A stretch of DNA of 64,000 nt from Triglochin maritima (lineage: Eukaryota > Streptophyta > Magnoliopsida > Alismatales > Juncaginaceae): contig OY821772.1 in NCBI GenBank assembly GCA_963682175.1, positions 44,910,925 to 44,974,924 on the forward strand, written 5' to 3'. A model generated the notes under the pieces. It had not been told where the DNA came from. It did no database searches and saw only the letters and a program-made list of their open reading frames with translations. Shown here piece after piece: positions 50,780 through 61,854 of the stretch. The stretch's first letter is position 1. The number at the start of each line of letters is the position of its first letter. A program made the position numbers and the translations under genes.

Positions 50780-51172
50780 GGGGCTCCAGGTCTAATCTCA
50801 ACCAACCGCCGCACCCACCACAGTCACGGGGCTCCAGGTCTAATCTCAACCAACCGCCGCGACTCACACTCGTCGCCAAGCTGGGCTCCAGGTATAATTT
50901 CAACCAACCACAACTACCACGACACGACCAAGGGCTCCAGGTCTAATTTCAACCAACCCAAACGTATAAGGGCTCCAGGTCTAATTTCAACCAACCCCTA
51001 CACGCGGTCCTTGCTCAGGCTCCAGGTCTAATTTCAACCAACCCGAACGCACTACGGAGCTCCAGGTCTAATTTCAACCAACTCCGTACAGACTAGCTGG
51101 GCTCCAGGTCTAATTTCAACCAACCGCAGCTCTCACACAGTTACAGGGCTCCAGGTCTAATTTCAACCAACC
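50780..51172. repeat. Nine interspersed copies of a ~26-bp motif in LTR A
   Basis: The motif GGCTCCAGGTCTAATTTC plus AACCAACC recurs about nine times. It is separated by roughly 13-25 bp of different sequence, with small changes (TCTAATCTC, TATAATTTC). The same series is present in the other LTR copy at 57670-58062. Confidence 0.9.
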
Positions 51173-51305
51173 ACCGCAACCCTCGTGCACCTAGCACACT
51201 TGCCGGAAGAACATCGGCACCACAACTCGCCCCACCCGGACGACCACGACGACATCACCTCCATAGTGCAAAACAGGACACAAACGGTCAACCGAACCAA
51301 AAGTC

Positions 51306-51965
51306 CCGGTCGACCGAATCAAGCAAATACAGGGCAATCCACTTCGACCGGCACTCCATCGGTCGACCGACTCCCAACACCACACTCGTTCGGTCGAACC
51401 CAAATCAAGGGACGGTCGACCGTTTAGATGGTCAACTCCCGGTTCAACGAACAAACGACCAATCGGTCGACCGACAAAGGGGTCCCGGTCGACCGAAAGT
51501 CACCAGGTAATAAATCCCTCAACACCACAACGAATTCGGTCAAACGTCGAGCACATCTCGGTCGACCGAATCTGTCCAGGGAATAATCCCTCACACGCAC
51601 CATGAATTCGGTCGAACGCCGAACACATCTTGGTCGACCGAATTCCTCCAGAGCGTTCCCCACGCTCAGCGCACAAGTCCGGTCGACCGAACCCTCATTC
51701 GGTCGAACCGATCACTATGCTCACTTAAGTCACGGTCGGACGAAAATCAACGAGCGGTCGACCGTTTAGATGGTCTAAGCCCCCAACCGACTTAAGACAG
51801 TGCACACGGTCGACCGGCAAAGGGGACCCGGTCGACCGAAACTCACCAGACTTGCCTCCAATGCACAATCGGTCGACCGCCCCACAGGCATCGTTCGACC
51901 GATTTGAGGTAGATCCCGAATTCTCTTCACGAACGGTCGACCGTTTGCACCAACCGGTCGACTGA
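51306..51965. repeat. Array of the palindrome CGGTCGACCG in LTR A
   Basis: About 20 sites match or nearly match the 10-bp palindrome (for example near 51307, 51357, 51413, 51464, 51486, 51559, 51681, 51755, 51809, 51829, 51871 and 51935), spaced about 20-60 bp. Near-matches differ mostly by single changes such as GGTCGAAC. The motifs recur in the other LTR at 58250-58309 and 63117-63630. Confidence 0.88.
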
Positions 51966-52641
51966 TCAGGCAGTGAAATCTGCTGCACATTTACTCGCGA
52001 CGAAACAAACGGCCTACCGTCGACTTCCAAATACTCACGGTAATTAAGTGAGCGAGCTTGACATACCTAAAGGTCTGAAGAGACCTTAGAAGAACCACGA
52101 CGACGCCTCCACGAGCGCGCCTCCCCAAATCACGATCCGTCAACGACTCTCGCGTCTAAACGGCGATCAATCACCTCCTCGACACACTCGAGCACTCCAA
52201 CTCCTCCACCAATCCTACCACCACGATCACAGGACACGTGAGGTCGAGAGAGAGAAAAGTAAACGCGAGAGATGGGTTAGCAAAACCACAACTCACCTCC
52301 GGCCACCACAACGACTCCGAAGAACTCCTCCACCACACGCCGGAGATCACCACCACCTTCCTCGCCGGAGAGCACTGAGAGAGGGAGAGAACGCGAGTGA
52401 GAGAGAGACACGAGAGATAGAGAGTGAGAGAGAGAGAGAGACTCACCACAAATATCTCCTCCTCCTCTAATCTCAACCGTCCATCCATCCATCCATCAAT
52501 CTCCACCCCTCATCCAATCCACACCATCCTAGCCCTTCATCCATCCCTCTCAATCCCAGCCGTCCATCTCTAAACCCCTCTAATCACCACCTAAACATCA
52601 ACAAAACACAATTAGGATAGGATTAGGATCAGAATCCTACA

Positions 52642-52657
52642 ATCCACCCTCCTAAAA
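52642..52657 (-). other. Polypurine tract of element A
   Basis: On the minus strand, TTTTAGGAGGGTGGAT directly precedes the TG of the 3' LTR. This is the plus-strand primer site for reverse transcription. Confidence 0.7.
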
Positions 52658-52674
52658 GAATTTCGTCCTCGAAA

Positions 52675-55600
52675 TTAAGACTGAAGCTTACCAAACAACT
52701 CCGGGAACTCCTTTCGGACCTCCTCCTCGATCTCCCAAGTGGCCTCTCGCTCACTGTGGTGCTGCCACCTGACCTTTACCATCGGAATGGTCCTCCTCCT
52801 CAACTGATGCTCCATCCGATCCACAATCTCCACCGGTCTCTCCTCAAGAGACAAATCCTGACGGATCTCTGGAACCTCCAACTGAATCACATGAGAAGGA
52901 TCCGCTACGTACTTCCTCAACATCGACACGTGAAAGACGTTGTGAAGACCTGAAAACTGCGGCGGCAACACAACCCTGTAGGCGACCTCTCCAACCCGAT
53001 CGAGAATCTCAAACGGCCCGACATACCTCGGACTGAGCTTCCCCTTCTTCCCGAACCTCATCACTCCTCGAGATGGTGAAATCCTCAGGAAGACATGGTC
53101 ACCCACCTCAAATCTCAGCTCTCGCCTACGCCTATCCGCGTAGCTCTTCTGCCTGCTCTGAGTCGTCGCTAGTCTCTGCCTGATCACATCAACCTTCTCA
53201 GCATACATCTGCACAATCTCAGGGCCAACTAGCTGTCTCTCGCCTACATCACTCCAGCATACTGGTGATCTACACGGTCTCCCGTACAGGGCCTCGTACG
53301 GTGCCATCCCAATACTCGAATGGTAGCTGTTGTTGTAGGCGAACTCGATCAATGGCAGATGCTCATCCCAATGACCTGCCCAATCCAGAGTACACACTCG
53401 CAACATATCCTCTAGCGTCTGGATGGTCCTCTCAGACTGACCGTCTGTCTGTGGATGGAATGTCGTACTGAACTTCAACCGCGTCCCTAAGGCTTGCTGC
53501 AAACTCCCCCAGAATCTGGAAGTGAACCTCGGATCTCGATCCGAAATAATACTCACGGGCACCCCGTGCAGTCTGACGATCTCCTCAATATACAACTTAG
53601 CTAGACCCTCCAGAGGTAAAGTGGTCCGAATAGCTAAGAAGTGCGCCTACTTGGTCAGTCGATCGACTATAACCCAAATCGCGCCATGGAATCCTCTCGT
53701 CTTCGGCAGCCCGGTGACAAAATCCATCGTCACGTGCTCCCACTTCCACTCTGGAAGCTCGATCCTCTGCATCGGCCTTGCAGGTCTCTGGTGCTCAATC
53801 TTCACTTGCTGACAAATCAGACATCTGCCAACAAACTCTGCGATCTCCGTCTTCATCCTCTTCCACCAGAAATTCCTCTGAAGATCTCTAAACATCTTCG
53901 TGCTGCCCGGGTGGATTGAATAATGGGATCTATGCGCCTCCTCCAGAATGTCCTGCCTCAGATCTCCTCCCTACGGCACCCAGACACGGCCTCTGAACCT
54001 CAGCCCACCATCAACTCCAATACTGTAGTCCGATCCATCTCTGACAGCTAACTGCAGCAACCCAGCTAACTCATCATCAGTACTCTGAGCCAGAACAATA
54101 CTCGAGACCAACTGAGGCTCCACTCTCAGCCCGGCGATCACTGCACCTCGCGACTCATCGGTGAACGGTCTCCACTCGGTCAACGCCTCAAGCAGCTTCC
54201 ACTCCTCGATACAAAGACATGCCGCGGTGACCTCCACCTTCCTGCTCAAAGCATCAGCAACCGAATTCGCCTTTCCCGGATGGTACGAGATGGTGAAATC
54301 ATAATCCTTAATCAGCTCGAGCCATCTGCGCTGCCTCATATTCAGTTCCTTCTGTGAAAACAAATACTTCAGGCTCTGATGGTCCGTGAACACCTCGAAT
54401 CGCTCGCCATACAAATAATGTCTCCAAGTCTTCAGAGCGTGCACCACTGCCGCCAGCTCCAAATCATGAGTGGGGTAGTTCCTCTCGTGCACCTTCAACT
54501 GCCTCGAAGCATATGCAACCACCTGCCCGTGCTGCATGAGTACGCATCCCAGTCCAACGCCTGACGCGTCACTGAAAATCACAAATCCACCACTGCCACT
54601 GGGAAGTGTCAGAACTGGAGCAGTCGTCAGCTGACTCTTCAGTTCCTGAAAACTGTCCTCGCACTTCTGGGACGACACGAACTCGACGCCCTTCCGCGTC
54701 AGAGTCGTCAACGACGAAGCCAACCTCGAGAAATCCTGGATGAAACGGCGATAATAATCTGCCAGACCCACAAAGCTCCTGACCTCTGCCACACTCGTCG
54801 GGGCTCTCCACTGTGTAACGGCCTCAACCTTCGCTGGATCTACAGAAATCCCATCACCAGATACGATGTGTCCCAAGAAGGCGATACTGCTCAGCCAGAA
54901 CTCGCACTTCGACAGCTTGGCATACAACTGATGATCCCGTAAAATGCCAAGTACAACTCTCAAGTGCTGTCGATGCTGCTCCACATCTGGCGAGTAAACC
55001 AAAATATCGTCCACGAAGACGATCACAAACCGGTCGAGGTACTGACTGAACGTCTTGTTCATCAAATCCATAAACGCTGCAGGCGCGTTCGTCAACCCAA
55101 ACGGCATCACCAGAAACTCGTAATGCCCGTACCTCGTCCTGAATGCTGTCTTCTGCACATCTGCCTCTCTGATCCTCAGCTGATGATAACCGGATCGTAG
55201 ATCAATCTTCGAGAACACCTGCGCTGACTGCAACTGGTCAAACAGGTCCTCGATCCTGGGCAAGGGATACCGATTCCTCACGGTAACCTTGTTCAGCATC
55301 CTGTAATCTATACACATCCGCAGTGATCCGTCCTTCTTCTTCACGAAGAGTACTGACGCTCCCCAAGGTGAGACGCTGGGGCGGATAAATCCCGTATCCA
55401 TCAGATCCTGCAACTGCCTCTTCAGCTCTGCCAGCTCCGCAGGTGCCATCCGATACGGCGCCTTCGACTGCGGCGTAGTCCCAGCTACCAAATCGATCCC
55501 AAACTCAATCTCTCTGTGAGGCGGCAACCCAGAGACATCATCTGCAAATACATCTGGGAACTCCCGAACAATCTCAATGTCCTCTAATCTCCTCGCCTCT

Positions 55601-55800
55601 GGATCTGGAACTACCAAAGTGGCCACGAAAGCTCTGCAACCCTGCTGCAACAACTTCTGTGCCCTCACTGCTGATACGATCACTCGGACTCCTCTATCTT
55701 TCGTCCCCCTGATCAGCACATCAGGTAGACCCTTCATCGGGATCAGAATCTTCTTCTCCCGGCACAAAACTCGCACATCGTACTGGGACAGCCAATCCAT
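52675..55800 (-). pseudogene. Gypsy pol of element A (RT, RNase H, integrase, chromodomain-like tail), disrupted
   Basis: Domains in order on the minus strand: reverse transcriptase with the FVDDILVYS active site and [12 protein letters not shown]; RNase H with [10 protein letters not shown] and ADALSRK; integrase zinc finger region (about 53950-53800); integrase core with MDFVTGLPKT, ISDRDPRFTSRFW and HPQTDGQSER; and a C-terminal end with WEIEEEVRKEFPELF resembling a chromodomain. This fits the chromovirus branch of Ty3/Gypsy, probably Tekay-like. Two in-frame stop codons (53973-53971 and 53649-53647) cut the frame within the integrase section. The frame is also out of step with gag-protease (see next entry). 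The remainder is well preserved, so decay is recent. Confidence 0.93.
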
Positions 55801-57122
55801 CCCAGTATGACGTCGAAGTCCTCCATCGGCAACAAGATCAGGTCAGCCGGAATCTCGTGATCTCCCGAAACAATCGTGGAGCTGGGGAGGAAGCTCCCCA
55901 CAATGCCCACCAGTCCCAAGGGTGTGCTGACTTCCAACGTGGCAGTCAACATCGCAGGGGTACGGCCCAACACGCTCGCAAATCGCTCCGAGATAAACGA
56001 GTGTGTGACCCCACAATCAAACAGCACTCTCGCACTCAACCCAACAACAAAAAGCGTACCTTCCACCACCGTGCTGGCATCTCTCGCCTCATCCGCCTGG
56101 ATGGTAAAGACCCGTCCAGTCCTCTGACCCTGCTGTCGTTGCGGCGCAAAAGGTCGGCGACCTCCGCCTCTGCCACCTACCGGTTGTCCCGACTGCCTGC
56201 TGGACTCGCCTGGCCCACTCGGACAATCTCTCATAAAATGGCCTGGCTTGCCACACCCGTGGCACACTGCGCGACCCCAACACTCTCCAGAGTGAACTCG
56301 GCCACAACCTCTGCACACCTCTGGCTGACGTGATCCACCTCCACCGATCCAGGGCCTCTTGCTCGGGTTCCCTGCTAGTGGAGCACCCGGACGTCCACTG
56401 ACCTTCCCTGGTGCTCTCCTGGCCTCAGCATAATTCTGCTGGTAATCCTGATCAATGAGCGTCGCAAATCTCATCGCATCTGCCAGCGTCTGCGGCATAC
56501 TGTTGGTCACCTGTGTACGGAGGTGCTTCCTCAGCCCCCGTATAAACTTCCTCGCCCTCTGCAGCGGCGTCACACAGATCTTCGGACAGTAACGCTCCAG
56601 CGCGTTGAACCTCCGGGTATACTCAGTCAGGGTCGCATCTCCCTGCTCGAGAGCCATAAACTCATCTCGCCTCCCATCTCTGACATGCTCTGGGAAATAC
56701 TGCTCGTTGAACTCCCGCAGGAATTCCTCCCAGCTGATCTCAGCCCTGCCCTCAAACACCACCGCAGATGTGGTCCTCCACCAGTTGGACGCGTCTCCGC
56801 ATAACACACAAGCTGCCAAGCCTGTCTGCCTCTCAGGCGAGCACTCAATCGCCCGAAGGATCTCCAGAATCTTCAGGACCCAGTCCTTCGCAGCCTCAGA
56901 CTCTCCTCTACCATCAAAGGTAGGCGGGTGTTGTCTCATAAAGCGGTCGAGCATCGCTCCTGCCGCCGCTGGCTCTCCTCTGCCTGACTGGCGATCCAAC
57001 ATCGCTCCCAGTCGACCCACCATGTCATAGAGCATCCGCCGCTCCTCAGCCCAGTCCGTACTCCTAGTATCCCCACTGGTGTCACGGTCCCGTGGGGGAG
57101 GTCTCACGCGTCTCGGAGGCAT
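55743..57122 (-). pseudogene. Gypsy gag-protease of element A, frameshifted into pol
   Basis: Capsid-type gag (WWRTTSAVVFEG, EFNEQYFPEHVRD, LTEYTRRFNALERYCP) is followed by two Cys clusters, one the canonical CCHC knuckle CHGCGKPGHFMRDC. The pepsin-like protease segment then reads LFDCGVTHSF and DFDVILG. The usual D-S/T-G active site reads DCG here, so the protease is probably inactive. At about 55800 the frame leaves the conserved continuation, which resumes in another frame. This is consistent with one missing base. Confidence 0.9.
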
Positions 57123-57225
57123 CTACACACAAAGAACATCACACATCAAAACCATGAATGCATGAACTAATGCAGACTCTAAAACTCTAAGGGTGGTTTC
57201 TTTGGATAAGGACACTGGAACCGAC

Positions 57226-57241
57226 CGCTCTGATACTAAGT
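57226..57241 (-). other. Primer-binding site of element A
   Basis: On the minus strand, just inside the LTR edge, AACTTAGTATCAGAGC matches the core of the initiator-Met tRNA primer site (TATCAGAGC) used by many plant LTR elements. This confirms the leftward orientation. Confidence 0.65.
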
Positions 57242-58309
57242 TGTAACATCCTCAAAACAGCGGAAAATTTTAAAATTTCTAAACACTCAATCAACAGAGG
57301 ATATTACGCAAATACGGGAACACAGGTGCACCAACATATATATAATATATATCTGAACATCAGAGTTTACAAAAGTTGTGATTACATCAAAAGTATAAAC
57401 AAAGGAAGCAGTAATCACACGACCTCAATCGAGAGAAAGCTGGATACGGTAGCAGCGCTCCTCTCCTCGGTCACCACCCCCTAACGCCTATCACGACCTG
57501 AAAGTAAACGTGCAACAATGCCTGAGTTTCCAGAAGGAAACCCCGTATGCCAAACTCTAAATGTATAAATAAAATCATCCTACCATAAAGTTCTACTCAA
57601 CAAGAAAAGCATCACAATAGGCTGGGCTCTGGGGCTCTCTCACCCAACCACAACACACACCACAGGTACGGGGCTCCAGGTCTAATCTCAACCAACCGCC
57701 GCACCCACCACAGTCACGGGGCTCCGGGTCTAATCTCAACCAACCGCCGCGACTCACACTCGTCGCCAAGCTGGGCTCCAGGTATAATTTCAACCAACCA
57801 CAACTACCACGACACGACCAAGGGCTCCAGGTCTAATTTCAACCAACCCAAACGTATAAGGGCTCCAGGTCTAATTTCAACCAACCCCTACACGCGGTCC
57901 TTGCTCAGGCTCCAGGTCTAATTTCAACCAACCCGAACGCACTACGGAGCTCCAGGTCTAATTTCAACCAACTCCGTACAGACTAGCTGGGCTCCAGGTC
58001 TAATTTCAACCAACCGCAGCTCTCACACAGTTACAGGGCTCTAGGTCTAATTTCAACCAACCACCGCAACCCTCGTGCACCTAGCACACTTGCCGGAAGA
58101 ACATCGGCACCACAACTCGCCCCACCCGGACGACCACGACGACAGCACCTCCATAGTGCAAAACAGGACACAAACGGTCAACCGAACCAAAAGTCCCTGT
58201 CGACCGAATCAAGCAAATACAGGGCAATCCACTTCGACCGGCACTCCATCGGTCGACCGACTCCCAACACCACACTCGTTCGGTCGAACCCAAATTAAGG
58301 GACGGTCGA
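57242..58309 (-). mobile_element. Right LTR (5' LTR) of element A, first segment
   Basis: Corresponds to 50352-51419 of the left LTR, starting TGTAACATCC. It stops abruptly at GGGACGGTCGA, where a second element intervenes. The rest of the LTR resumes at 63084. Confidence 0.92.
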
Positions 58310-60726
58310 ACCCAAACTTCGACCCGCCTGTTGCGCAACCTATAACTTTGAGGGATCGATGCTACCCAACGATGGCTGCTCAGCCATCGTGCATCGTCAT
58401 GCCCACCATACCGGGTCGCGACTTCGAACTTAAGGCACAATACATGAGTATGCTGCCTAAGTTCACCTCTAGGGAAGATCCATATCTCTTCCTTAGAGAA
58501 TTTGAGGAAATCTGCTCTCTTATGCAATACCAGCATATCCCTGAAGAGGCAGTGCGTCTGAAATTTGTGCCTCTGGCACTAAAAGACGACGCTAAGAAAT
58601 GGCTATATAGTCTAGCCGAAAGATCTATTAGAAGTTGGGCCGAATTTGTTCAAGTTTTCCTAAAAAAATATTTCCCCAACCATAAGACTATGAAGATTAG
58701 GAATGAAATTGTTGCATTCGTTCAGTCTGAGAGCGAGCCGTTCTATTCCTATCTTGAGAGATTTAAGAGTGTCTTGACCCAATGCCCTCATCACGGAATT
58801 CCGAAGTGGCAATTATGCCAAATTATTTATGAGGGATTGACACCCACATCTAGGGTTATGCTAGAATCTGTGAGCCAAGGGAACTTCATGTCCAAAAATG
58901 AAAATGATGCTTGGACTTTTCTTGAGGATTTAGCTGAAAATAGTATGCAATGGGACAATGCTAGAACACCCATCAACCCGAGTATTGGATCTAGAATAGC
59001 GAGTCAACCCCGACCAGGTGTCTTAGCTATAGACTCCAACATAGCGGCTGAGGCAAAACTAGCCACCCTTATGCGTAGAATGGAAAGTTTAGAGCTGCAA
59101 AACCAATCCCGACAAGCATCCCCTACCCCTTGCTCTAGATGTGGTCAGACTGGTCATTTAATGGAGGACTGTGTGAACCTGGAACATGTTAATGCCACAT
59201 TTAACAATTCTAGAAATGATCCTTACGCATCAACCTATAACCCAGGTTGGCGTAATCATCCCAATTTTTCGTGGACCCAACAAGGACAACCTCCTAGACA
59301 ACAACCAACCCCATATAACCAAAATAATACATCATCTGGGGGTAATAATGGAAATCATGAGGTTAGGTTGACAAAATTAGAAAATTTAATGACAACTTTT
59401 ATACAAACAACCAACCAATCATTCCAAAGGCTAGAGACACAGGTCAGCCAATTAGCACAGATAATAGGTGAAAGAGAAAAGGGCCAATTTCCAAGTCAAC
59501 CTGAGGTAAACCCCAGAACTAATAATCAATATCAATCTTATCAACCACCTTCAGGAAATAACAACCCTAGACCGGTTCAAATGGTTAATGAGGAAGGACC
59601 GTTCCAACAAATCAATGTTGTAGTATCATTACAGTCCGGAAGACAAATTGACAATAATGTGGTAAACCCTAGAATGACTAATCAATCTAGCCATCAAGCA
59701 CCCACATATGACTTGACCATTGAACCCGACGTCCAAATTGAAAAGCCCAATCCACCTACCCAACCTGAACCTGTAGCTCAACCTGAACCTGAGCGAGTCT
59801 ATGTGCCTAAAGCCCCATTTCCCAATAGACTCAAAAAGAACTCTAGTGTACAAATAGAGAAAATTTTGGAAGTATTTAAGCAAGTTAAGGTAAACATTCC
59901 ACTCTTAGACATGATTCAACAAATACCTGCTTATGCTAAATTCTTAAAAGATTTGTGCACTAAGAAGAGAAAAACGAATGTACCAAAGAAGGCATTTTTA
60001 ACTGCAAACATATGCTCAATTCTTTCCAACACATCTCCTATAAAATATAAGGACCCGGGGTGTCCCACAATTTCATGTTCAATAGGAGATACGTTTATCA
60101 ATAAAGCCCTTCTAGACCTTGGTGCAAGCGTTAACTTGCTCCCATTTTCTGTCTACGAGCAACTCAACCTTGGTCCACTGAAACCCTCTAGGACAACCCT
60201 CCAATTCGCTGATTGTTCTGTTAAGAAACCGAGAGGTATAGTAGAGGACGTTTTGATTAAGGTTGGTGACTTCATTTATCCAGTGGATTTTGTCGTACTT
60301 GATACTGAACCTGTTGTAAATCCTAATCGACAAATCCCTGTAATTCTAGGTAGACCCTTTTTAGCCACTTCGGAAGCATTAATAAACTGTCGAAATGGGC
60401 TCATGCAATTATCTTTCGGGAACTTAAAAGCAGAATTTAATATCTTCCATATTGATAATGAGCCAGAACTAATATGCAACCCAAGTGATGTTGTGATGAG
60501 AGCACGTATTTATCAGAATTCTGAATCAAATAAATCATCACATAAGCAAAAAGGAAGTAAGAAAAAAGGGAGTGATTCATTTACTCAACCACCATCACTC
60601 GAGCAAATAAGCGAACCAATTCAAGTGAGAAGAGTGAAATCTTTTCCTCAAGTCAACATGGGGAACAATTCAACTGGATACATGCACCAACATGGTGTCA
60701 TTCAATCCAGTTCTGATTATGGTTGA
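58310..60726 (+). CDS. Retrotransposon gag-protease polyprotein (element B)
   Basis: One uninterrupted frame of about 805 codons. Capsid-like gag covers FTSREDPYLFLREFEEIC, LKDDAKKWLYSL, FLKKYFPNHKT and NDAWTFLEDLAENS. A CCHC knuckle, CSRCGQTGHLMEDC, lies near 59133-59174. After a Gln/Asn/Pro-rich linker comes a retropepsin-like domain with LLDLGASVNLLPFSVYEQL and VILGRPFLATSEALINCRNG. DLGAS in place of DSG or DTG is usual in the Athila/Tat lineage. The frame is open upstream to 58075 only because it runs into host-LTR sequence; those ~78 codons are not part of the original protein. It ends at TGA 60724-60726 with no pol downstream. Confidence 0.9.
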
Positions 60727-61840
60727 CTTTGAGCAAACTCAACCCCTCTACCGCAAGCCGACTCAGGTAATAAGTGCATTTATTTTATCTATGCATAATG
60801 CATGATTTAGGTGTGGGGGGGTGTTTATATATGTACATATCTATCTATTTGATTTTCTGTTCTGCTTTATTTCTTAAATTTAAAAAAAAAATTAAAAAAA
60901 ATTAAAAAAAAAAATCAATATTCTATGACATAGCTTAAGATTGAACTGCCAAAACCCGTGTACAAATTGCATTAAGTTTTTGTTTCTTATTATATAGTTC
61001 TGCTTGTAGAAATTATGACATAAATCTAGGTTCCAAAGAAAGAACCCATGACCCTTGTAAGACATGTATGCACTTAAATTGGATGAATCAAATCTTTGAA
61101 GTGGTTGATAAAAAGCAGAGGTTGAGGAAAATATACCGGGAAGTGTGGACTTCTAATAGCAATTAAGCCTTGAGGAAAATAAAAGTAAAATAAAATAAAA
61201 ATAAAGTGAGGAAAACACATTTTGCAAAATGATTACAAAAGCCCAAGCCTTCGAGTCACTGGTCCGTAGGGGTATCTTGAAACCCGGTAACTTGAGTCTT
61301 CCAGCTCGGGATTATCGACCAAACTCGCTACACGAATGCAAAAAGGGTATAAGTGTCAAAAAGGAAAAGCAAATGTGTTGAATCACGAAAAAAAAAATAC
61401 TTTAAGATACTCAAGGCCCAAAGCTAAAAGAATGATCCATGCCATGGTTGATCCAAATGATACTTCACCACCAGAGGAGGCGTGCAAAATAATTTAAGTA
61501 ATAACATGTTTAGAAGTGTTAGTGGTGTGAATGTTGGAGGAACAAAGACCAAGTCATATTTTTAATGAATTAGAATTGTATAATGAGCATGCAAGAATTC
61601 TCAGTAAGATGTATAAAGTTGAGGTAGGGATATTGAGAGCTATTAATGAAATGTTGATTCAGGATTTTGTGGGTATATCCGCTGAAAACCCTCAGGAGAC
61701 AACACTCCTCCCCCTTCGCAACAAGGAGGTTTAAAGGCTTGTTGCACATGCTAAGTGCAACCGTGATTCCTACGAAAGTGAGTTAGGATTTCCATGTTTT
61801 TATTTTTTATCTTCTGTTTTGCTAGGGACTAGCAAAATCT
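60727..61840 (+). other. Non-coding 3' internal region of element B
   Basis: It contains a GTGTGGGGGGG tract near 60811, an A-rich stretch (60880-60915) and a short open frame of 67 codons (61531-61734) without known motifs. Pol would normally occupy this position, and its absence is clear. Confidence 0.6.
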
Positions 61841-61854
61841 AGGTGTGGGGTATT
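61841..61854 (+). other. Polypurine tract of element B
   Basis: AGGTGTGGGGTATT directly precedes the LTR start TGATGC, as in Athila/Tat-type elements. Confidence 0.65.

Larger units (their letters stand above)
50352..52641 (-). mobile_element. Left LTR (3' LTR) of minus-strand Gypsy element A
   Basis: 2290 bp, starting TGTAACCTCC and ending ATCCTACA, so the ends are inverted TGTA/TACA. It matches the right LTR, with about five differences in the first ~240 bp. A polypurine tract on the minus strand (TTTTAGGAGGGTGGAT, 52657-52642) abuts it, as expected for the 3' LTR of a leftward-reading element. It carries the two internal repeat systems listed below and a GA/CT-rich end (52230-52450). Confidence 0.92.

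Noticed and set aside
50780..51172. CRISPR-like look of repeats with unrelated spacers
   Set aside because: Spacer length varies, the host is a plant, no cas genes are present and the block lies inside an LTR that is itself duplicated.
58075..58309. Taking the ATG at 58075 as the native gag start
   Set aside because: The same sequence occurs in the left LTR of element A (51185 onward), so it is host LTR and not part of element B's protein.
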